A stretch of 64,000 nt of DNA from Streptomyces sp. APSN-46.1 (GCF_022815725.1 NZ_JALGRF010000001.1:868001-932000); one strand, 5' to 3'. Shown: positions 47,019 to 56,423, numbered from the stretch's first letter. Numbers and translations are program-made. The notes: generated by a model not told the origin, from the sequence alone.

Positions 47019-49748
47019 GTGACCTCCATGCAGAACCCCGTACGGCCCGATGTCCGCAGCCGCTCGGAGCACCGGACGCTCGCGCCGTCCGGTGACCCCC
47101 TGCTCACGGCCAGATTCGCCGTTCCGGCGGTCCCGAAGCTTCTCGTGCGTCGACCCGGGCTTCTGGAGCGCGTGACGGCCGGGGTACGGGGGCCGCTCAC
47201 CCTCATCAACGGGCCCGCCGGTGCCGGAAAGACGGTGCTGGCCGCCCACTGGGCGGCCGACGGGCTCGCACCGCGTTCCCCTGTGTGGCTGACCATCGAG
47301 CCCGACGACGCACCGGGCGCCTTCTGGGCGTACGTCCTGGAGGCCCTCCACCGGGCCGGGGTGGCTCTGCCGGCCGAGGTGGGCCGGCCCACGAGCGCCG
47401 AGGGGGTGAGCCAGTCACTCCTGGTACGTCTGGCGGACGGGCTGGCCGGGCAGCCGGCGCCGGTGGTCCTGGTGCTCGACCGGTTCGACGCGGCCCAGGC
47501 ACCCGCGATCACCGAGGGACTGGAATTCGTCCTCCGGCATGCCGCCGACGGTCTGCGGATCGTACTCACCAGCCGTACGGACTCGCTGCTGCCGTTGCAC
47601 CGCTACCGGGCGGCCGGCGAGATCACCGAGATCCGCCAGGCCGACCTCAGGTTCACCCATGCGGACGCCGAGGCCCTGCTGCGCGAACACAGGCTCGACA
47701 TCTCGCAGCCGGCGATCGGGCTGCTGATGGAGCGGACCGAGGGCTGGGCGGCCGGTGTACGCCTGTGCGCCCTGGCCATGCAGCGCAGCGCCGATCCGGA
47801 TGTTTTCGTACACCAGTTCACCGTTGACCGCACCACGATCGCCGACTACCTGCTCAAAGAGGTGCTCGACGCGCAGCCGTCCCTCACCCAGGACCTGCTG
47901 CTGCGCGCCTGTGTCACCGACCGCATCCACCCGGAACTGGCCGACGCCCTGACCGGCCGCGACGACGCCGACCTGACCCTGGCGGGGCTCGCCCGCGCCA
48001 ACGCGTTCCTGGATCAGGCCGACGAAACCGCCTGGTACCGGCTGCATCCCCTGTTCGCCGAGGTCCTGCGCGCCCACCTGCGGCAACGCTGCCCCGGCCT
48101 GGAGCCCGAATTGCACGCGCGGGCGGCGCGCTGGCTCGCCGGGACCGGGCGGCTCACGGAGGCCGTGGCGCAGGCCGCCGCCGCCGGCGACTGGCAGTTC
48201 GCGGCAGCGCGGCTGATCGACCACCTCGCCATCGGCCGTCTCTTCACCGGCTTGGAGACGTACAAGCTGGGCCGCGTGTTCGCCGCCATGCCTGCCGATC
48301 TGACGGGTGCGGCCCCGGCGGTGGTCCACGCCGCCTGTCGGCTGGCCGACCGGGACCTGCCCGGCTGCGAAGCCGGCCTGGTACGCGCGGACGCGTTCTT
48401 GGCAGAAGCGTGCGTGACGGACGAGTTCACGGCGGACGAGTACCCGGCCGACGCCTCGGACGCGGCGCCCCGGCTCAGCCGCGCCTTCGTCGGGGTGCTC
48501 GCGGGGCGCCTGGCCTGTGACCTCGCGGCCACCGAGCGGGCGTCCGCCGACGTCGCCCGTCTCCTGCCGCGGATCGCGGCGCCGCTGCTCGCCGAGCACC
48601 CCGAGATCCAGGCCATGGTGCTGGCCAGTCTCGGCTCGGCCGAGCTCGCCGCCGGACACCTCGAACGTGCCGAGTCCACGCTCACCGCCGCGGTCGAGGC
48701 GTGCGGGCAGCCTGGGGTGGAGTACCCGCTCTGTGACGCGCTGGGCTCCCTCGCCATGGTTGAGCTGGTACGCGGGCGGCTCCACGACGCCGCACGGCAC
48801 GCGCGGCGGGCGCTGGCCGTCGCCGAGCGGTCCGCGCTTCCGCCGGAACGCCGGGCCGGCCTCGACCACCTCGTCCTGGCGGGCGTCTCCGTCGAACACG
48901 ACGACCTCGTGGCTGCCCGCGGCCGTCTCGACCAGGCGATCCTGCTCGCGGGAGCCCATCCGGAGCCCGTCGCCACCGTCGAAGCGGCGGTCATCGGCGC
49001 GCGGTTGGCGAGCGCCGAGGGGGACGGGGAGACGGCGCTCGCCGCCGTCCGCGCGGCCCGCTCGGCCCTGGCACCCGTGCGGCCGCACGGGTGGCTGGTG
49101 GACGAGCTGGCCATCGCCGAGTCCTCGGCGCACCTGGCGCGCGGAGACACCGCTGCGGCCCTGAACGTACTGGACGCCACGCCCTCCGACCGGCCTGAGC
49201 ACGCCGTGGCCCGGGCCCGCGCGCTGCTGGCGGCGGGAAGCGGCGACCGCGCGGCGGAGGTGCTGGCCGGCCTGGCGGGCGAGGAGAGCGCCCCGAGCCC
49301 CGTCCGGACGCAGGCCTGCCTGCTCCAGGCGCAGATCGCCACGGCGGAGGGTGCTACGCGGGAGGCGCAGCGCCTCCTGCGTGCGGCGCTCGGGTCCGCC
49401 CGGCCGGAGGAGCTGCGGCGGGTGTTCGTCGAGAGCGGCCCCTGGGTGCGCCGGCTGCTCCGCCAGGACCCGGGGCTGGCGCAGGCACACAGCTGGCTGC
49501 CCGCCCACGTCGTGGGGCACTCACGGGCTCGGGCCGGGGAGCAGCCACCCGTGGTGGAGCCGTTGACCGAACGGGAGACCGAGGTTCTGCGCAAGGCCGC
49601 GCAACTGCTGTCCACCGAGCAGATCGCCGCCGAGCTCCTCGTCTCCGCCAATACGGTCAAGACGCACCTGAAGAGCATCTATCGCAAACTCTCCGTCACC
49701 CGGCGCAGCGAGGCCGTCCACCGGGCCCAGGACCTCGGCGTGCTGTGA
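47019..49748 (+). CDS. Large LuxR regulator (LAL/MalT-like)
   Basis: 909 residues. The N-terminal AAA/STAND ATPase has the Walker A loop LINGPAGAGKTVLAAHW near residue 67 and the Walker B-like region PVVLVLDRFDAA. A long helical-repeat (TPR-like) middle follows. The C-terminal ~65 residues are a LuxR HTH (LTERETEVLRKAAQLLSTEQ, ANTVKTHLKSIYRKLSVTRR). These are large ATP-binding activators, often for secondary metabolism or stress. The start is GTG 47019 or ATG 47028. It is a single gene; no autoinducer synthase is nearby. Confidence 0.92.
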   Translation: MTSMQNPVRPDVRSRSEHRTLAPSGDPLLTARFAVPAVPKLLVRRPGLLERVTAGVRGPLTLINGPAGAGKTVLAAHWAADGLAPRSPVWLTIEPDDAPGAFWAYVLEALHRAGVALPAEVGRPTSAEGVSQSLLVRLADGLAGQPAPVVLVLDRFDAAQAPAITEGLEFVLRHAADGLRIVLTSRTDSLLPLHRYRAAGEITEIRQADLRFTHADAEALLREHRLDISQPAIGLLMERTEGWAAGVRLCALAMQRSADPDVFVHQFTVDRTTIADYLLKEVLDAQPSLTQDLLLRACVTDRIHPELADALTGRDDADLTLAGLARANAFLDQADETAWYRLHPLFAEVLRAHLRQRCPGLEPELHARAARWLAGTGRLTEAVAQAAAAGDWQFAAARLIDHLAIGRLFTGLETYKLGRVFAAMPADLTGAAPAVVHAACRLADRDLPGCEAGLVRADAFLAEACVTDEFTADEYPADASDAAPRLSRAFVGVLAGRLACDLAATERASADVARLLPRIAAPLLAEHPEIQAMVLASLGSAELAAGHLERAESTLTAAVEACGQPGVEYPLCDALGSLAMVELVRGRLHDAARHARRALAVAERSALPPERRAGLDHLVLAGVSVEHDDLVAARGRLDQAILLAGAHPEPVATVEAAVIGARLASAEGDGETALAAVRAARSALAPVRPHGWLVDELAIAESSAHLARGDTAAALNVLDATPSDRPEHAVARARALLAAGSGDRAAEVLAGLAGEESAPSPVRTQACLLQAQIATAEGATREAQRLLRAALGSARPEELRRVFVESGPWVRRLLRQDPGLAQAHSWLPAHVVGHSRARAGEQPPVVEPLTERETEVLRKAAQLLSTEQIAAELLVSANTVKTHLKSIYRKLSVTRRSEAVHRAQDLGVL

Positions 49749-49886
49749 GCGGTCTCGCCCGTATCGGGCGATGCCGCGCCGCCGGATGAGGACCGACCAT
49801 GGGGATCTGGGCAGCACAGCTTCTCAGCAGCACAGTTTCTCGGCCCAGAACCCCAAGCCCCGGTTTCGAGCGGAGTGGGTGCTCAC

Positions 49887-50084
49887 ATGCGCTACGAATT
49901 CCGCATCGCGGGCATCGTGCCGGACGCACTCGCCGAAAGCTTCCCCGAACTCGACCACGTGCCCGTCCGGGAGCAGACGCTGTTCCTGGGCACCGTCGCG
50001 GACGAGGCGCACCTGTACGGCCTCCTGATCCGCTTCCAGTCGCTGGGCCTGCACGTGCTCGAAATGCGTCAGCTGCCCGCCTGA
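49887..50084 (+). CDS. Small conserved hypothetical protein
   Basis: 65 residues. The pattern MRYEFRIAGIVPDALAESFP, LDHVPVREQTLFLGTVADEA and LHVLEMRQLPA is common near Streptomyces stress genes. It looks like a small ferredoxin-like alpha/beta fold; no known function. It lies 138 bases after the LuxR gene. A short stem (TCGCCCG/CGGGCGA, 49754-49770) sits between them. Confidence 0.72.
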   Translation: MRYEFRIAGIVPDALAESFPELDHVPVREQTLFLGTVADEAHLYGLLIRFQSLGLHVLEMRQLPA

Positions 50085-50180
50085 CGCCGTGACCTCAGAC
50101 CACCCGCATCGGGTGATCACGAACCCCCTTGTCACCCCGATGCTCGAACACAGGACGTGGACCCGAAGGAGGCGAAGCGC

Positions 50181-50546
50181 ATGCCCGGTATCCGTCACCG
50201 CAGAGGGAAGCCCGCGCCCGTACGCCGGGCCGGATTCGGCAGGGGCGGCTGGGTCGTGATCGGCGCCTCGGGCATCGCCCTGGGAGCGGCGTTCCACGCC
50301 GTCGCCGGTATCGCGGAGATCGCCAGAGAGCTGATCCGAAGAGAGCCGCGCTCCGCGGCCCCCGAGGGCGGAGCGCCCACCGCGGTCGCTCCCGCACGGC
50401 CTCACGAGGCAGCCGGCTGGGTGCTGATCGTCGCAGCCGCCGTCGTGGTGAGCGGGCTCTCCCACGCCGTGGCCAACCTCGCGGAGCTTGCCAGAGAGAT
50501 CCTGAGGAGGAAGCCGGCGAGCCCGGCACCAGTGAGGACCAACTGA
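50181..50546 (+). CDS. Two-span membrane protein with an internal duplication
   Basis: 121 residues from ATG 50181, which is 9 bases after GAAGGAGG. Two hydrophobic segments (GGWVVIGASGIALGAAFHAV and GWVLIVAAAVVVSGLSHAVA) are each followed by the same helix (AGIAEIARELIRRE; ANLAELAREILRRK). The two halves are clearly repeats. The basic ends suggest both tails are inside. No known function. Confidence 0.78.
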   Translation: MPGIRHRRGKPAPVRRAGFGRGGWVVIGASGIALGAAFHAVAGIAEIARELIRREPRSAAPEGGAPTAVAPARPHEAAGWVLIVAAAVVVSGLSHAVANLAELAREILRRKPASPAPVRTN

Positions 50547-50605
50547 CAACCAGTCGGCCGAGAGGGACGGGCCGGACCTGTAACAACAGCTGTGAGGTGA
50601 GTTCC

Positions 50606-51037
50606 ATGAGCCAGAAGACACCTGTACCCGGCGATTCGTCGCTGGCCGGCGATGGTGCCGGCAGCACGATCGGCGGGGGCACGCTATTCGCCGCGATCAT
50701 GCTTCTCGTCGGCGGCCTCCTGGGCATCATCCAGGGCATCGCGGCCATCGCCGAGGACGACGTCTACGCCAGGATCGGCAACTACGTCTTCGAGTTCGAC
50801 CTGACGGCCTGGGGCTGGATCCACCTCATCGTCGGGATCATCGTCGCCCTCGCCGGCGTGGGCCTCTTCGCCGGCTCGAACGCCGCCAGGATCGCCGGCG
50901 TCACGGTGGCCGGCATCAGCGTGATCGTCAACTTCCTCTGGCTGCCGTATCAGCCTTGGTGGTCGTTCATCCTCATCGCGATCGGCATAGGCATCATCTG
51001 GACCCTGTGTGCCCATTGGCACCCGGCCGCCGATTGA
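50606..51037 (+). CDS. DUF7144-like membrane protein
   Basis: 143 residues with four transmembrane segments (FAAIMLLVGGLLGIIQGIAA, GWIHLIVGIIVALAGVGLFA, IAGVTVAGISVIVNFLWLPY, WSFILIAIGIGIIWTLCAHW). The IQGIAAIAEDDVYA and AWGWIHLIVG pattern is that of DUF7144, common in actinobacteria and often in stress or dormancy clusters. It lies 59 bases after the duplicated small membrane protein and likely shares its transcript. Confidence 0.85.
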   Translation: MSQKTPVPGDSSLAGDGAGSTIGGGTLFAAIMLLVGGLLGIIQGIAAIAEDDVYARIGNYVFEFDLTAWGWIHLIVGIIVALAGVGLFAGSNAARIAGVTVAGISVIVNFLWLPYQPWWSFILIAIGIGIIWTLCAHWHPAAD

Positions 51038-51062
51038 CTGACGCCGCGACGGCGCGGAGTCC

Positions 51063-51096
51063 AGGCCCCCCGCCCCCGTTGGGGGGCGGGGGGCCT
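51063..51096. terminator. Bidirectional terminator
   Basis: A 15-bp perfect inverted repeat of mainly C then G (51063-51077 with 51082-51096) with a GTTG loop. It lies between the convergent DUF7144-like and CBS genes and so can end both transcripts. Confidence 0.88.
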
Positions 51097-51128
51097 GCTC
51101 AGCTCGGGCCTGCTGCTCGGGCCTGCGG

Positions 51129-51548
51129 CTACCTGGCTGCGCAGATCGCCTCGACGAAGTGGCCCACTTGCTCGTCCGAGAGGTTCCGGGCGAGATCGGC
51201 TTCGCTGATCATGCCGACGAGGCGGTGGTCGGCGATGACGGGAACGCGGCGGATCTTGTGGTCCTGCATCGTCCGCAGCACCTCGTCCGTGTCCGCCTCC
51301 GCGTCGACCGTGATGGGCTTGCCCTGCGCGAGCTGCCCGGCGGTCATGCGGTGCGGGTCCATGCCCTTGGCGAGACACTTCAGCACGATGTCGCGGTCGG
51401 TGATGATGCCGTGCAGACGGTCGTCGGGTCCGCAGATCGGCAGGGCGCCGACATCCAGCTCGCTCATGAGCCGCGCCGCGTCCATGAGCGTGTCGCCCTC
51501 CTTCACGCACGTGGCCCCGCTGTGCATGATCTCCCGTGCGGTGGTCAT
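51129..51548 (-). CDS. CBS-domain protein, Hrp1-like
   Basis: 139 residues with two CBS motifs: REIMHSGATCVKEGDTLMDA and GALPICGPDDRLHGIITDRD in the first, then VDAEADTDEVLRTMQDHKIR and RVPVIADHRLVGMISEADLA in the second. The sequence closely resembles hypoxic response protein 1 of Mycobacterium tuberculosis along its whole length. CBS pairs bind adenine nucleotides and act as energy sensors. It sits among small membrane and stress-like genes, consistent with a dormancy or stress group. A zinc ligand role, as in Hrp1, cannot be shown from the text. Confidence 0.88.
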   Translation of the reverse strand: MTTAREIMHSGATCVKEGDTLMDAARLMSELDVGALPICGPDDRLHGIITDRDIVLKCLAKGMDPHRMTAGQLAQGKPITVDAEADTDEVLRTMQDHKIRRVPVIADHRLVGMISEADLARNLSDEQVGHFVEAICAAR

Positions 51549-51756
51549 GGTTGCCTCCTCGCTGTTGTCCCCCTCTCCAGTCTGGTCTCCGGCGGATCAC
51601 CCCGCTCGTCCAGCGGGTCGCTGGGCCGAGACTCGGAGGCTGCCGCCATCCGGGTAGGTTCCGGGCCGCGTCTGACACCTTCGCCGGGGTGCGCTTCGCA
51701 TGCTGGGCACGGGGCTGCCGTGTGTCCGCCCCTCCCCCAGCGACAAGGAGTACGAG

Positions 51757-51972
51757 ATGTCCTCGGACGTGGTGGAACGCTTCCTGGCCGCCCTCGACCC
51801 GGCCCACCGGGAGGCCGTGGGACAGAAGCCGGGCGAGGAGCAGGAGCGGCTCGCCGCGGCCTGGGAGGCGGAGCTGGAGCAGGACACCGACCTGGACATC
51901 CTCGACGAACTGTCGCCCCCCGCCGCCGAGCACGAGGCGGCGCGGCGCGTGATGGAGCGGTCGGCTGAGTAG
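51757..51972 (+). CDS. Small acidic hypothetical protein
   Basis: 71 residues, ATG after AAGGAG. It is helical and acidic: SSDVVERFLAALDPAHREAV, EEQERLAAAWEAELEQDTDL, DILDELSPPAAEHEAARRVM. No signal or membrane part. I do not recognise it. The gene is divergent from the Hrp1-like gene. Confidence 0.7.
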   Translation: MSSDVVERFLAALDPAHREAVGQKPGEEQERLAAAWEAELEQDTDLDILDELSPPAAEHEAARRVMERSAE

Positions 51973-52030
51973 AACGGCGGAGTAGAGCGGCGGGCGCCGC
52001 CGTGCAGGGGTGGGCCCCTACGGTCGCCCG

Positions 52031-53467
52031 TCATCGGGCCGGCGGCGGACAGCTCGGGAGGGACGGGCGGTCCTTCGTCCGGACAGCGGGCAGCCACGCC
52101 GTGGCCCGGGTGTCCGCGTGCGGGACGCGGACGCGGTACCAGCGGGCGGACTGCTGGTCCTCCTCGTCGATGATGGACTGGCCCTGGGGCATCTGGCAGT
52201 CGGTGTCGAGGACGTCGCCGTCCCATACCCGTGCCGGTATGACGTTCTCGGCGGTGTACGGCCGCATGGGGTCGATGGCCAGGCCGAGACTGCACCGCGG
52301 GTCCCGGTCCGCGCGGTCCTGGCAGCCCCGTTCGGCGTTGAACACCCGGACCCGAGCCGGGGGTTCGCCGGACCCGACCGGCCGTGCGGACGCTCCTTCC
52401 TGTCCGGAATTCGACCAGATCGCCGCGACCGTCGCTCCGCATACCGCGACGGCGAGGCATACGGCGCGGGTCCAGTGCCGCAGGCGTACGGCAAGGCTCC
52501 CACCTGGTCTGGGAGTGGGATCGGCCCCGGGGGCGAGGGCCTCGTGGGCCGTGATCCGCTCAAGCAGCGTTTCGGCCGTATGCGCCGCGCGGGCGGCGTG
52601 GGTGGGGGCCAGGCAGTCGGCGGCCAGCGCGCGCCAGAACTCCGGAACCGCGTTGTCCATCCGTAACGGAACACGCCCCTCGGCGTACTCCTGGACGGCG
52701 GCGCCGCGCGCCACGGGGGTGGCACCGGAGAACGGCGAGGCACCGGACGCGAAGACCTCGTGGATCACGATGCCCAGGGCCCAGATGTCGGCACTCGGCC
52801 GGACCTTCACGCCCAGTTCTCCGAGCGGGGCCTTCCACCGCTCGGGCGGGAGGTAGTCCAGGGTGCCCATCGGGGGCGCGTATCCGTGCGTTCCGGTCAG
52901 TTCGGTCGCGAGCCCGAAGTCGGAGAGCTTCACCGAGCCGTCCTCGCCGATGAGGACGTTCTCGGGCTTGAGGTCGGCGTGCACCCAGCCGGTGCGGTGC
53001 AGATGGGCCAGCCCCTCGCAGATGCCGGCGATCAGCCGACCGCCTTCGGTTTCGGTCACCCCCGCGTCGAGGAGGTCCCGCAGACTGCACCTGCCCTGCT
53101 CCATGACGAGTACGATCGCGCCGTCCAGGGACGGGTGCTCCGGTGCGCTGAGGACGACGGAGTCCAGCAGCCGGATGAGCCTCGGATGCCCTGCCCGGCG
53201 GCCGAGTTCGACCTCGCGACAGGCGGCTTCGGCCACGGTGCGGGCCTGGCGCGGCGCGAGTCCGGCCGTCGGCATCACCTTGAGCGCGACTTCACCGCGT
53301 ACCAGGGCATCCACGCCGTCGCGGGCCGGTCGTCCGGCGTAGACGGTCGCCCAGCCACCGGCCCCGATCGGCTCGGTGACCAGCCAGTCCCCCACCCGAT
53401 AGTCCCGGGGCAGCAGTTCCGTCCGTTCGCTTCCCCATGAGGCGCCCGGGCTGTGTACCAGTGGCAC
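52031..53467 (-). CDS. Membrane Ser/Thr kinase paired with FHA protein
   Basis: 478 residues; GTG start 5 bases after the FHA stop. Kinase domain: IGAGGWATVYAG, EVALKVMPTAG, HADLKPENVLIGED (HxD as HAD) and LSDFGLATELTG. It carries one transmembrane helix near 360 (AVCLAVAVCGATVAAIW) and an extracellular domain of ~120 residues with three Cys (ERGCQDRADRDPRCSLGLA, DTDCQMPQGQ) and no PASTA. A TTA codon lies at 52664-52666 (codon 268), so translation may depend on bldA. The partner FHA protein is its likely phospho-reader. Confidence 0.9.
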   Translation of the reverse strand: MPLVHSPGASWGSERTELLPRDYRVGDWLVTEPIGAGGWATVYAGRPARDGVDALVRGEVALKVMPTAGLAPRQARTVAEAACREVELGRRAGHPRLIRLLDSVVLSAPEHPSLDGAIVLVMEQGRCSLRDLLDAGVTETEGGRLIAGICEGLAHLHRTGWVHADLKPENVLIGEDGSVKLSDFGLATELTGTHGYAPPMGTLDYLPPERWKAPLGELGVKVRPSADIWALGIVIHEVFASGASPFSGATPVARGAAVQEYAEGRVPLRMDNAVPEFWRALAADCLAPTHAARAAHTAETLLERITAHEALAPGADPTPRPGGSLAVRLRHWTRAVCLAVAVCGATVAAIWSNSGQEGASARPVGSGEPPARVRVFNAERGCQDRADRDPRCSLGLAIDPMRPYTAENVIPARVWDGDVLDTDCQMPQGQSIIDEEDQQSARWYRVRVPHADTRATAWLPAVRTKDRPSLPSCPPPAR

Positions 53468-53472
53468 GTCCT

Positions 53473-54264
53473 CTACCGTCCCCGCGCGGCCGGTTCGGCC
53501 TGGGGCGGCAACAGCGCGAGATGCTCCTCCCGTACCACGCCGAACCTCAGAGCGATGCCGACCACGGCTTCGCGCTTCCCGTGCCGGCGGTCCCGTCTGC
53601 CGTCCTCGGTCGCCTGGGGGAGGTCGATCCTCAGCTTCTCCTCGGCAAGGTAGTCGATGTGCGAACTGACCGCGCGCGCCGTCAGCCTGCCGCAGGCGGC
53701 GTGGCCCCTGAGCCGCTCGACGACCTGGGGGGTGGTCGGCACCGCCACCGGTGACTGGTCGCGCAGCCAGGGTTCGCAGAGCGCGACGAGCACCAGGAAG
53801 TACGTGGCCGTCTCGTCCAAGGAGTACGCCGTGAGCGTGCGGCTCTCCCATGACCCGCCCGCGCCCTGCGGGTCGAGGTAGACGTGGTCGGGCGCGAACA
53901 CCTGGAAGGAGACCGTGGTGTCGCGACGCGTGGGCAGCACCACCCGGGAGAACTCGAACGGAATGGGCGCTCCGGCGCGTCGTGGCGACACCCGCAGGTA
54001 CTCCCCCGCACCTTCCGGGTTCTCCACGAGGTAGCTGTGGGTGGTGCTGTGGTTGCTCAGCTGCCAGTGATCGTCCGTCACCCGGATCTCCCCGGCCAGC
54101 CGCGAGATGGCCGCATCGGCGAGGCGGAGCTCGACCGGCGTCCGCACGGAGCCGCGCCCGAAGCGTGCGCGTTCTCCCGGGCCGAGCCTGAGCGTCACCG
54201 CGTTCGCATGCGGTTCCCCGACGCCGCCGCCCCCTTGCGGCAGATGGACGACTACGCCGCTCAC
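53473..54264 (-). CDS. FHA domain protein
   Basis: 263 residues from the GTG at 54264, after a GGGAG. The FHA core has RARFGRGSVRTPVELRLADA, ISRLAGEIRVTDDHWQLSNH and STTHSYLVENPEGA (Arg, Ser, His, Asn phosphothreonine contacts). The second half (TLTAYSLDETATYFLVLVAL, VVERLRGHAACGRLTARAVS, HIDYLAEEKLRIDLP) resembles a winged-helix-like region; SSHIDYL suggests HTH. It may thus be a phospho-dependent DNA binder. It lies immediately upstream of a membrane kinase, so the two likely form a signalling pair. Confidence 0.87.
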   Translation of the reverse strand: MSGVVVHLPQGGGGVGEPHANAVTLRLGPGERARFGRGSVRTPVELRLADAAISRLAGEIRVTDDHWQLSNHSTTHSYLVENPEGAGEYLRVSPRRAGAPIPFEFSRVVLPTRRDTTVSFQVFAPDHVYLDPQGAGGSWESRTLTAYSLDETATYFLVLVALCEPWLRDQSPVAVPTTPQVVERLRGHAACGRLTARAVSSHIDYLAEEKLRIDLPQATEDGRRDRRHGKREAVVGIALRFGVVREEHLALLPPQAEPAARGR

Positions 54265-54404
54265 CGCTCCCCCCTGTCCCGCGTGTTGACAGTTGTCATA
54301 CACACCGAACGTTACCGGATCCATACGGCAGTTCACCGTCTGGCATCGGCCACTTCCGGGCCGGAAGGTCTCGGTAGCCGGAAGGTCTCAGTAGGCGGAA
54401 GGTC

Positions 54405-56423
54405 TCAGTAGGCGGGACCGCCCGAACGGACGGGTGCGACCGCGCGATCGCCGAACGCGGTCCACGGTTGCCAGCCGCCACTGGGCTGGGCCTGTGCGCG
54501 TGTGCGTATCCGCCCGTCGGTGGTGACGGCGAAGACGTGACACCGTCCCGTGGCGTCGGCCGCGGCCGTCGGCGTGGCGGCGAGGAGGACGCCGGGTTCG
54601 CCGAAGTCCTCACCGGAATGCCAGCTGCCGCCGGGCGTGAGCTGCCAGCGGTGGCTGAGCCGCTCCCCGCCGGGGGACAACGCGAACGCCTCCAGTCTGC
54701 CGTCGGCGCTGGGGACGAGCGTCGGGGCCGCGGTCGTCCAGCCGGCCAGCCATTGCCAGTCGTCCCAGCCACCGCTCGGCGCGGACTGCCTCCGGTGGAA
54801 GGCCGCCAGGCCGGACGGGCCGATCGCGACGACGGTGAGCCTGCCGCTGCCGTCGCGCGCCACGCGCGGTGCGGTGCCGGCCGCCGTGCCGAAGCGGCTC
54901 CAGTCAGCCCAGGGGCCATGGGGCGATTCCTGCCACCGGTGGAAGATCCCGGAGCCACCGGGCGATAGGGCGAACACCTCCAATCGGCCGTCGGCGTTGG
55001 CCGCGACGACCGGCGGTGCGCCCGCCGGCCCACCGAATGCGGCGTCCCACGGGTCCCACGTCAACGATCCGGGCGACCACTGCCGCCGCCGCGCGATGGC
55101 GGTGCCGCCCGGGCTCAGCGCGAAGACCTCCAGCCTGCCGTCGGCGTTGCGGCCGACGGCCGGAGCGGCGCCGGCCGGGCCGCCGAGCTCCTCCCAGTCG
55201 TGCCAGCCGCCGTCCGGCCGCTGCACCCTGTGGTGCAGGTTGGCGCCGCCCGGCGCGAGGGAGAACACCTCAAGCCTGCCGTCGGTGTTGCGGCCGAGTG
55301 TGGGAACCGCCCCGGCCGGTCCGCCGAAGGCCTCCCACTGCGACCAGGTGTCGGACTCCGGGTCGAGCTGGACGCGGCGCAGCATCGAACGGTCACCGGC
55401 GTCGAGCGCGAACACGGTCAGGCGGCCGTCGACGTCCAGGGCGGCGACCGGGTTGTCCATGCTCTGCCACGGGGGTGGCGTGTCCCGCCAGTGGAGGGGC
55501 GCCACGTACAGGCCCCGGTGGAACCACCCCGCGGCGCTCGCATACCACTCCTGCCCGTCGGTGACCACCTCTACGGCGTGACCGGGCACATGGCCCGCGT
55601 AGTCGTCGAGGGTGAAGTGGAACGGGTCGCGGGAGGCGAACACGTCCGTACCGTCGTAGCCGTTGCGGGGTCCGATGAACAGGTAGTACCAGCCGTCCCG
55701 TTCGACCACGCCCGGCGACTCGGTGACCGATGCCGTGGCACCGGTGGACTCGTCGGTGAACGCGATGCCCGGCTCACTCCAGTGCACCAGGTCATCGGAC
55801 CGGCGGAAGGACACCACGTGCCGGCTGCCGGTGCCGGACAGTTCGGTGTAGTACATCAGCCACCTGCCGCCGATCCGGAGCACCATCGGGTCACGCGCGG
55901 CGAGCCCCCGGAACAACGGGCCGGAGGGGACGCGGGTCCAGGTGAACAGGTCGGTCGACGTGGCGAGGTTGATCGCGGCGCCGCCCTGGCCACCGGCGGC
56001 GTAGAACATCCAGAACGTGCCGCCCGCCTCGACGACGTGGGGTGCCCACAGGTGTTCCTCCCCGAAGTAGGCGGGATCGACGGTCAGCGCATGGGCGTGT
56101 GTGGTCCACGGACCGTGCAGGTCCGGCGCGGAGGCGTGGGCGAAGGCGACCTCGGTGGCACTGTCCGGGGATTGGCCGGGCGGTGCGCTGTCGCCGACGA
56201 TGCTGAACAGGTGCCACCGGCCGCCTGCCTTGATCAGCGTGTGGTCGTTGAGATAGCGCCGCCGGCCGGGGACGGACGGATCGTAGACGTGCGCGAAGGG
56301 ACCGGCGCCGATCCACTGGTGGGGCGGGACGGTCGCGGCATTCGCCGGGCCGATGCCCAGGAGCGCGAGGGCACCCGCCGAGGCGGCGCCCCGCAGCACA
56401 TGCCGTCTGCTGATCGGATCCAT
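54405..56423 (-). CDS. Secreted GH43-like propeller with PLL-type lectin
   Basis: 672 residues. A Tat signal (SRRHVLRGAASAGALALLGI) is followed at ~35-330 by a five-bladed GH43/GH117-like domain (YDPSVPGRRRYLNDHTLIKA, GEEHLWAPHVVEAGGTFWMF, ARDPMVLRIGGRWLMYYTEL, ESPGVVERDGWYYLFIG). Candidate acids fit GH43, but sugar specificity is open. The rest is seven repeats of about 48 residues with ADGRLEVFALSPGG, FHRWQ and W-x-x-W cores, like Photorhabdus PLL seven-bladed lectins. It is the last gene of a four-gene secreted operon. It has no TTA codon. Confidence 0.88.
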   Translation of the reverse strand: MDPISRRHVLRGAASAGALALLGIGPANAATVPPHQWIGAGPFAHVYDPSVPGRRRYLNDHTLIKAGGRWHLFSIVGDSAPPGQSPDSATEVAFAHASAPDLHGPWTTHAHALTVDPAYFGEEHLWAPHVVEAGGTFWMFYAAGGQGGAAINLATSTDLFTWTRVPSGPLFRGLAARDPMVLRIGGRWLMYYTELSGTGSRHVVSFRRSDDLVHWSEPGIAFTDESTGATASVTESPGVVERDGWYYLFIGPRNGYDGTDVFASRDPFHFTLDDYAGHVPGHAVEVVTDGQEWYASAAGWFHRGLYVAPLHWRDTPPPWQSMDNPVAALDVDGRLTVFALDAGDRSMLRRVQLDPESDTWSQWEAFGGPAGAVPTLGRNTDGRLEVFSLAPGGANLHHRVQRPDGGWHDWEELGGPAGAAPAVGRNADGRLEVFALSPGGTAIARRRQWSPGSLTWDPWDAAFGGPAGAPPVVAANADGRLEVFALSPGGSGIFHRWQESPHGPWADWSRFGTAAGTAPRVARDGSGRLTVVAIGPSGLAAFHRRQSAPSGGWDDWQWLAGWTTAAPTLVPSADGRLEAFALSPGGERLSHRWQLTPGGSWHSGEDFGEPGVLLAATPTAAADATGRCHVFAVTTDGRIRTRAQAQPSGGWQPWTAFGDRAVAPVRSGGPAY

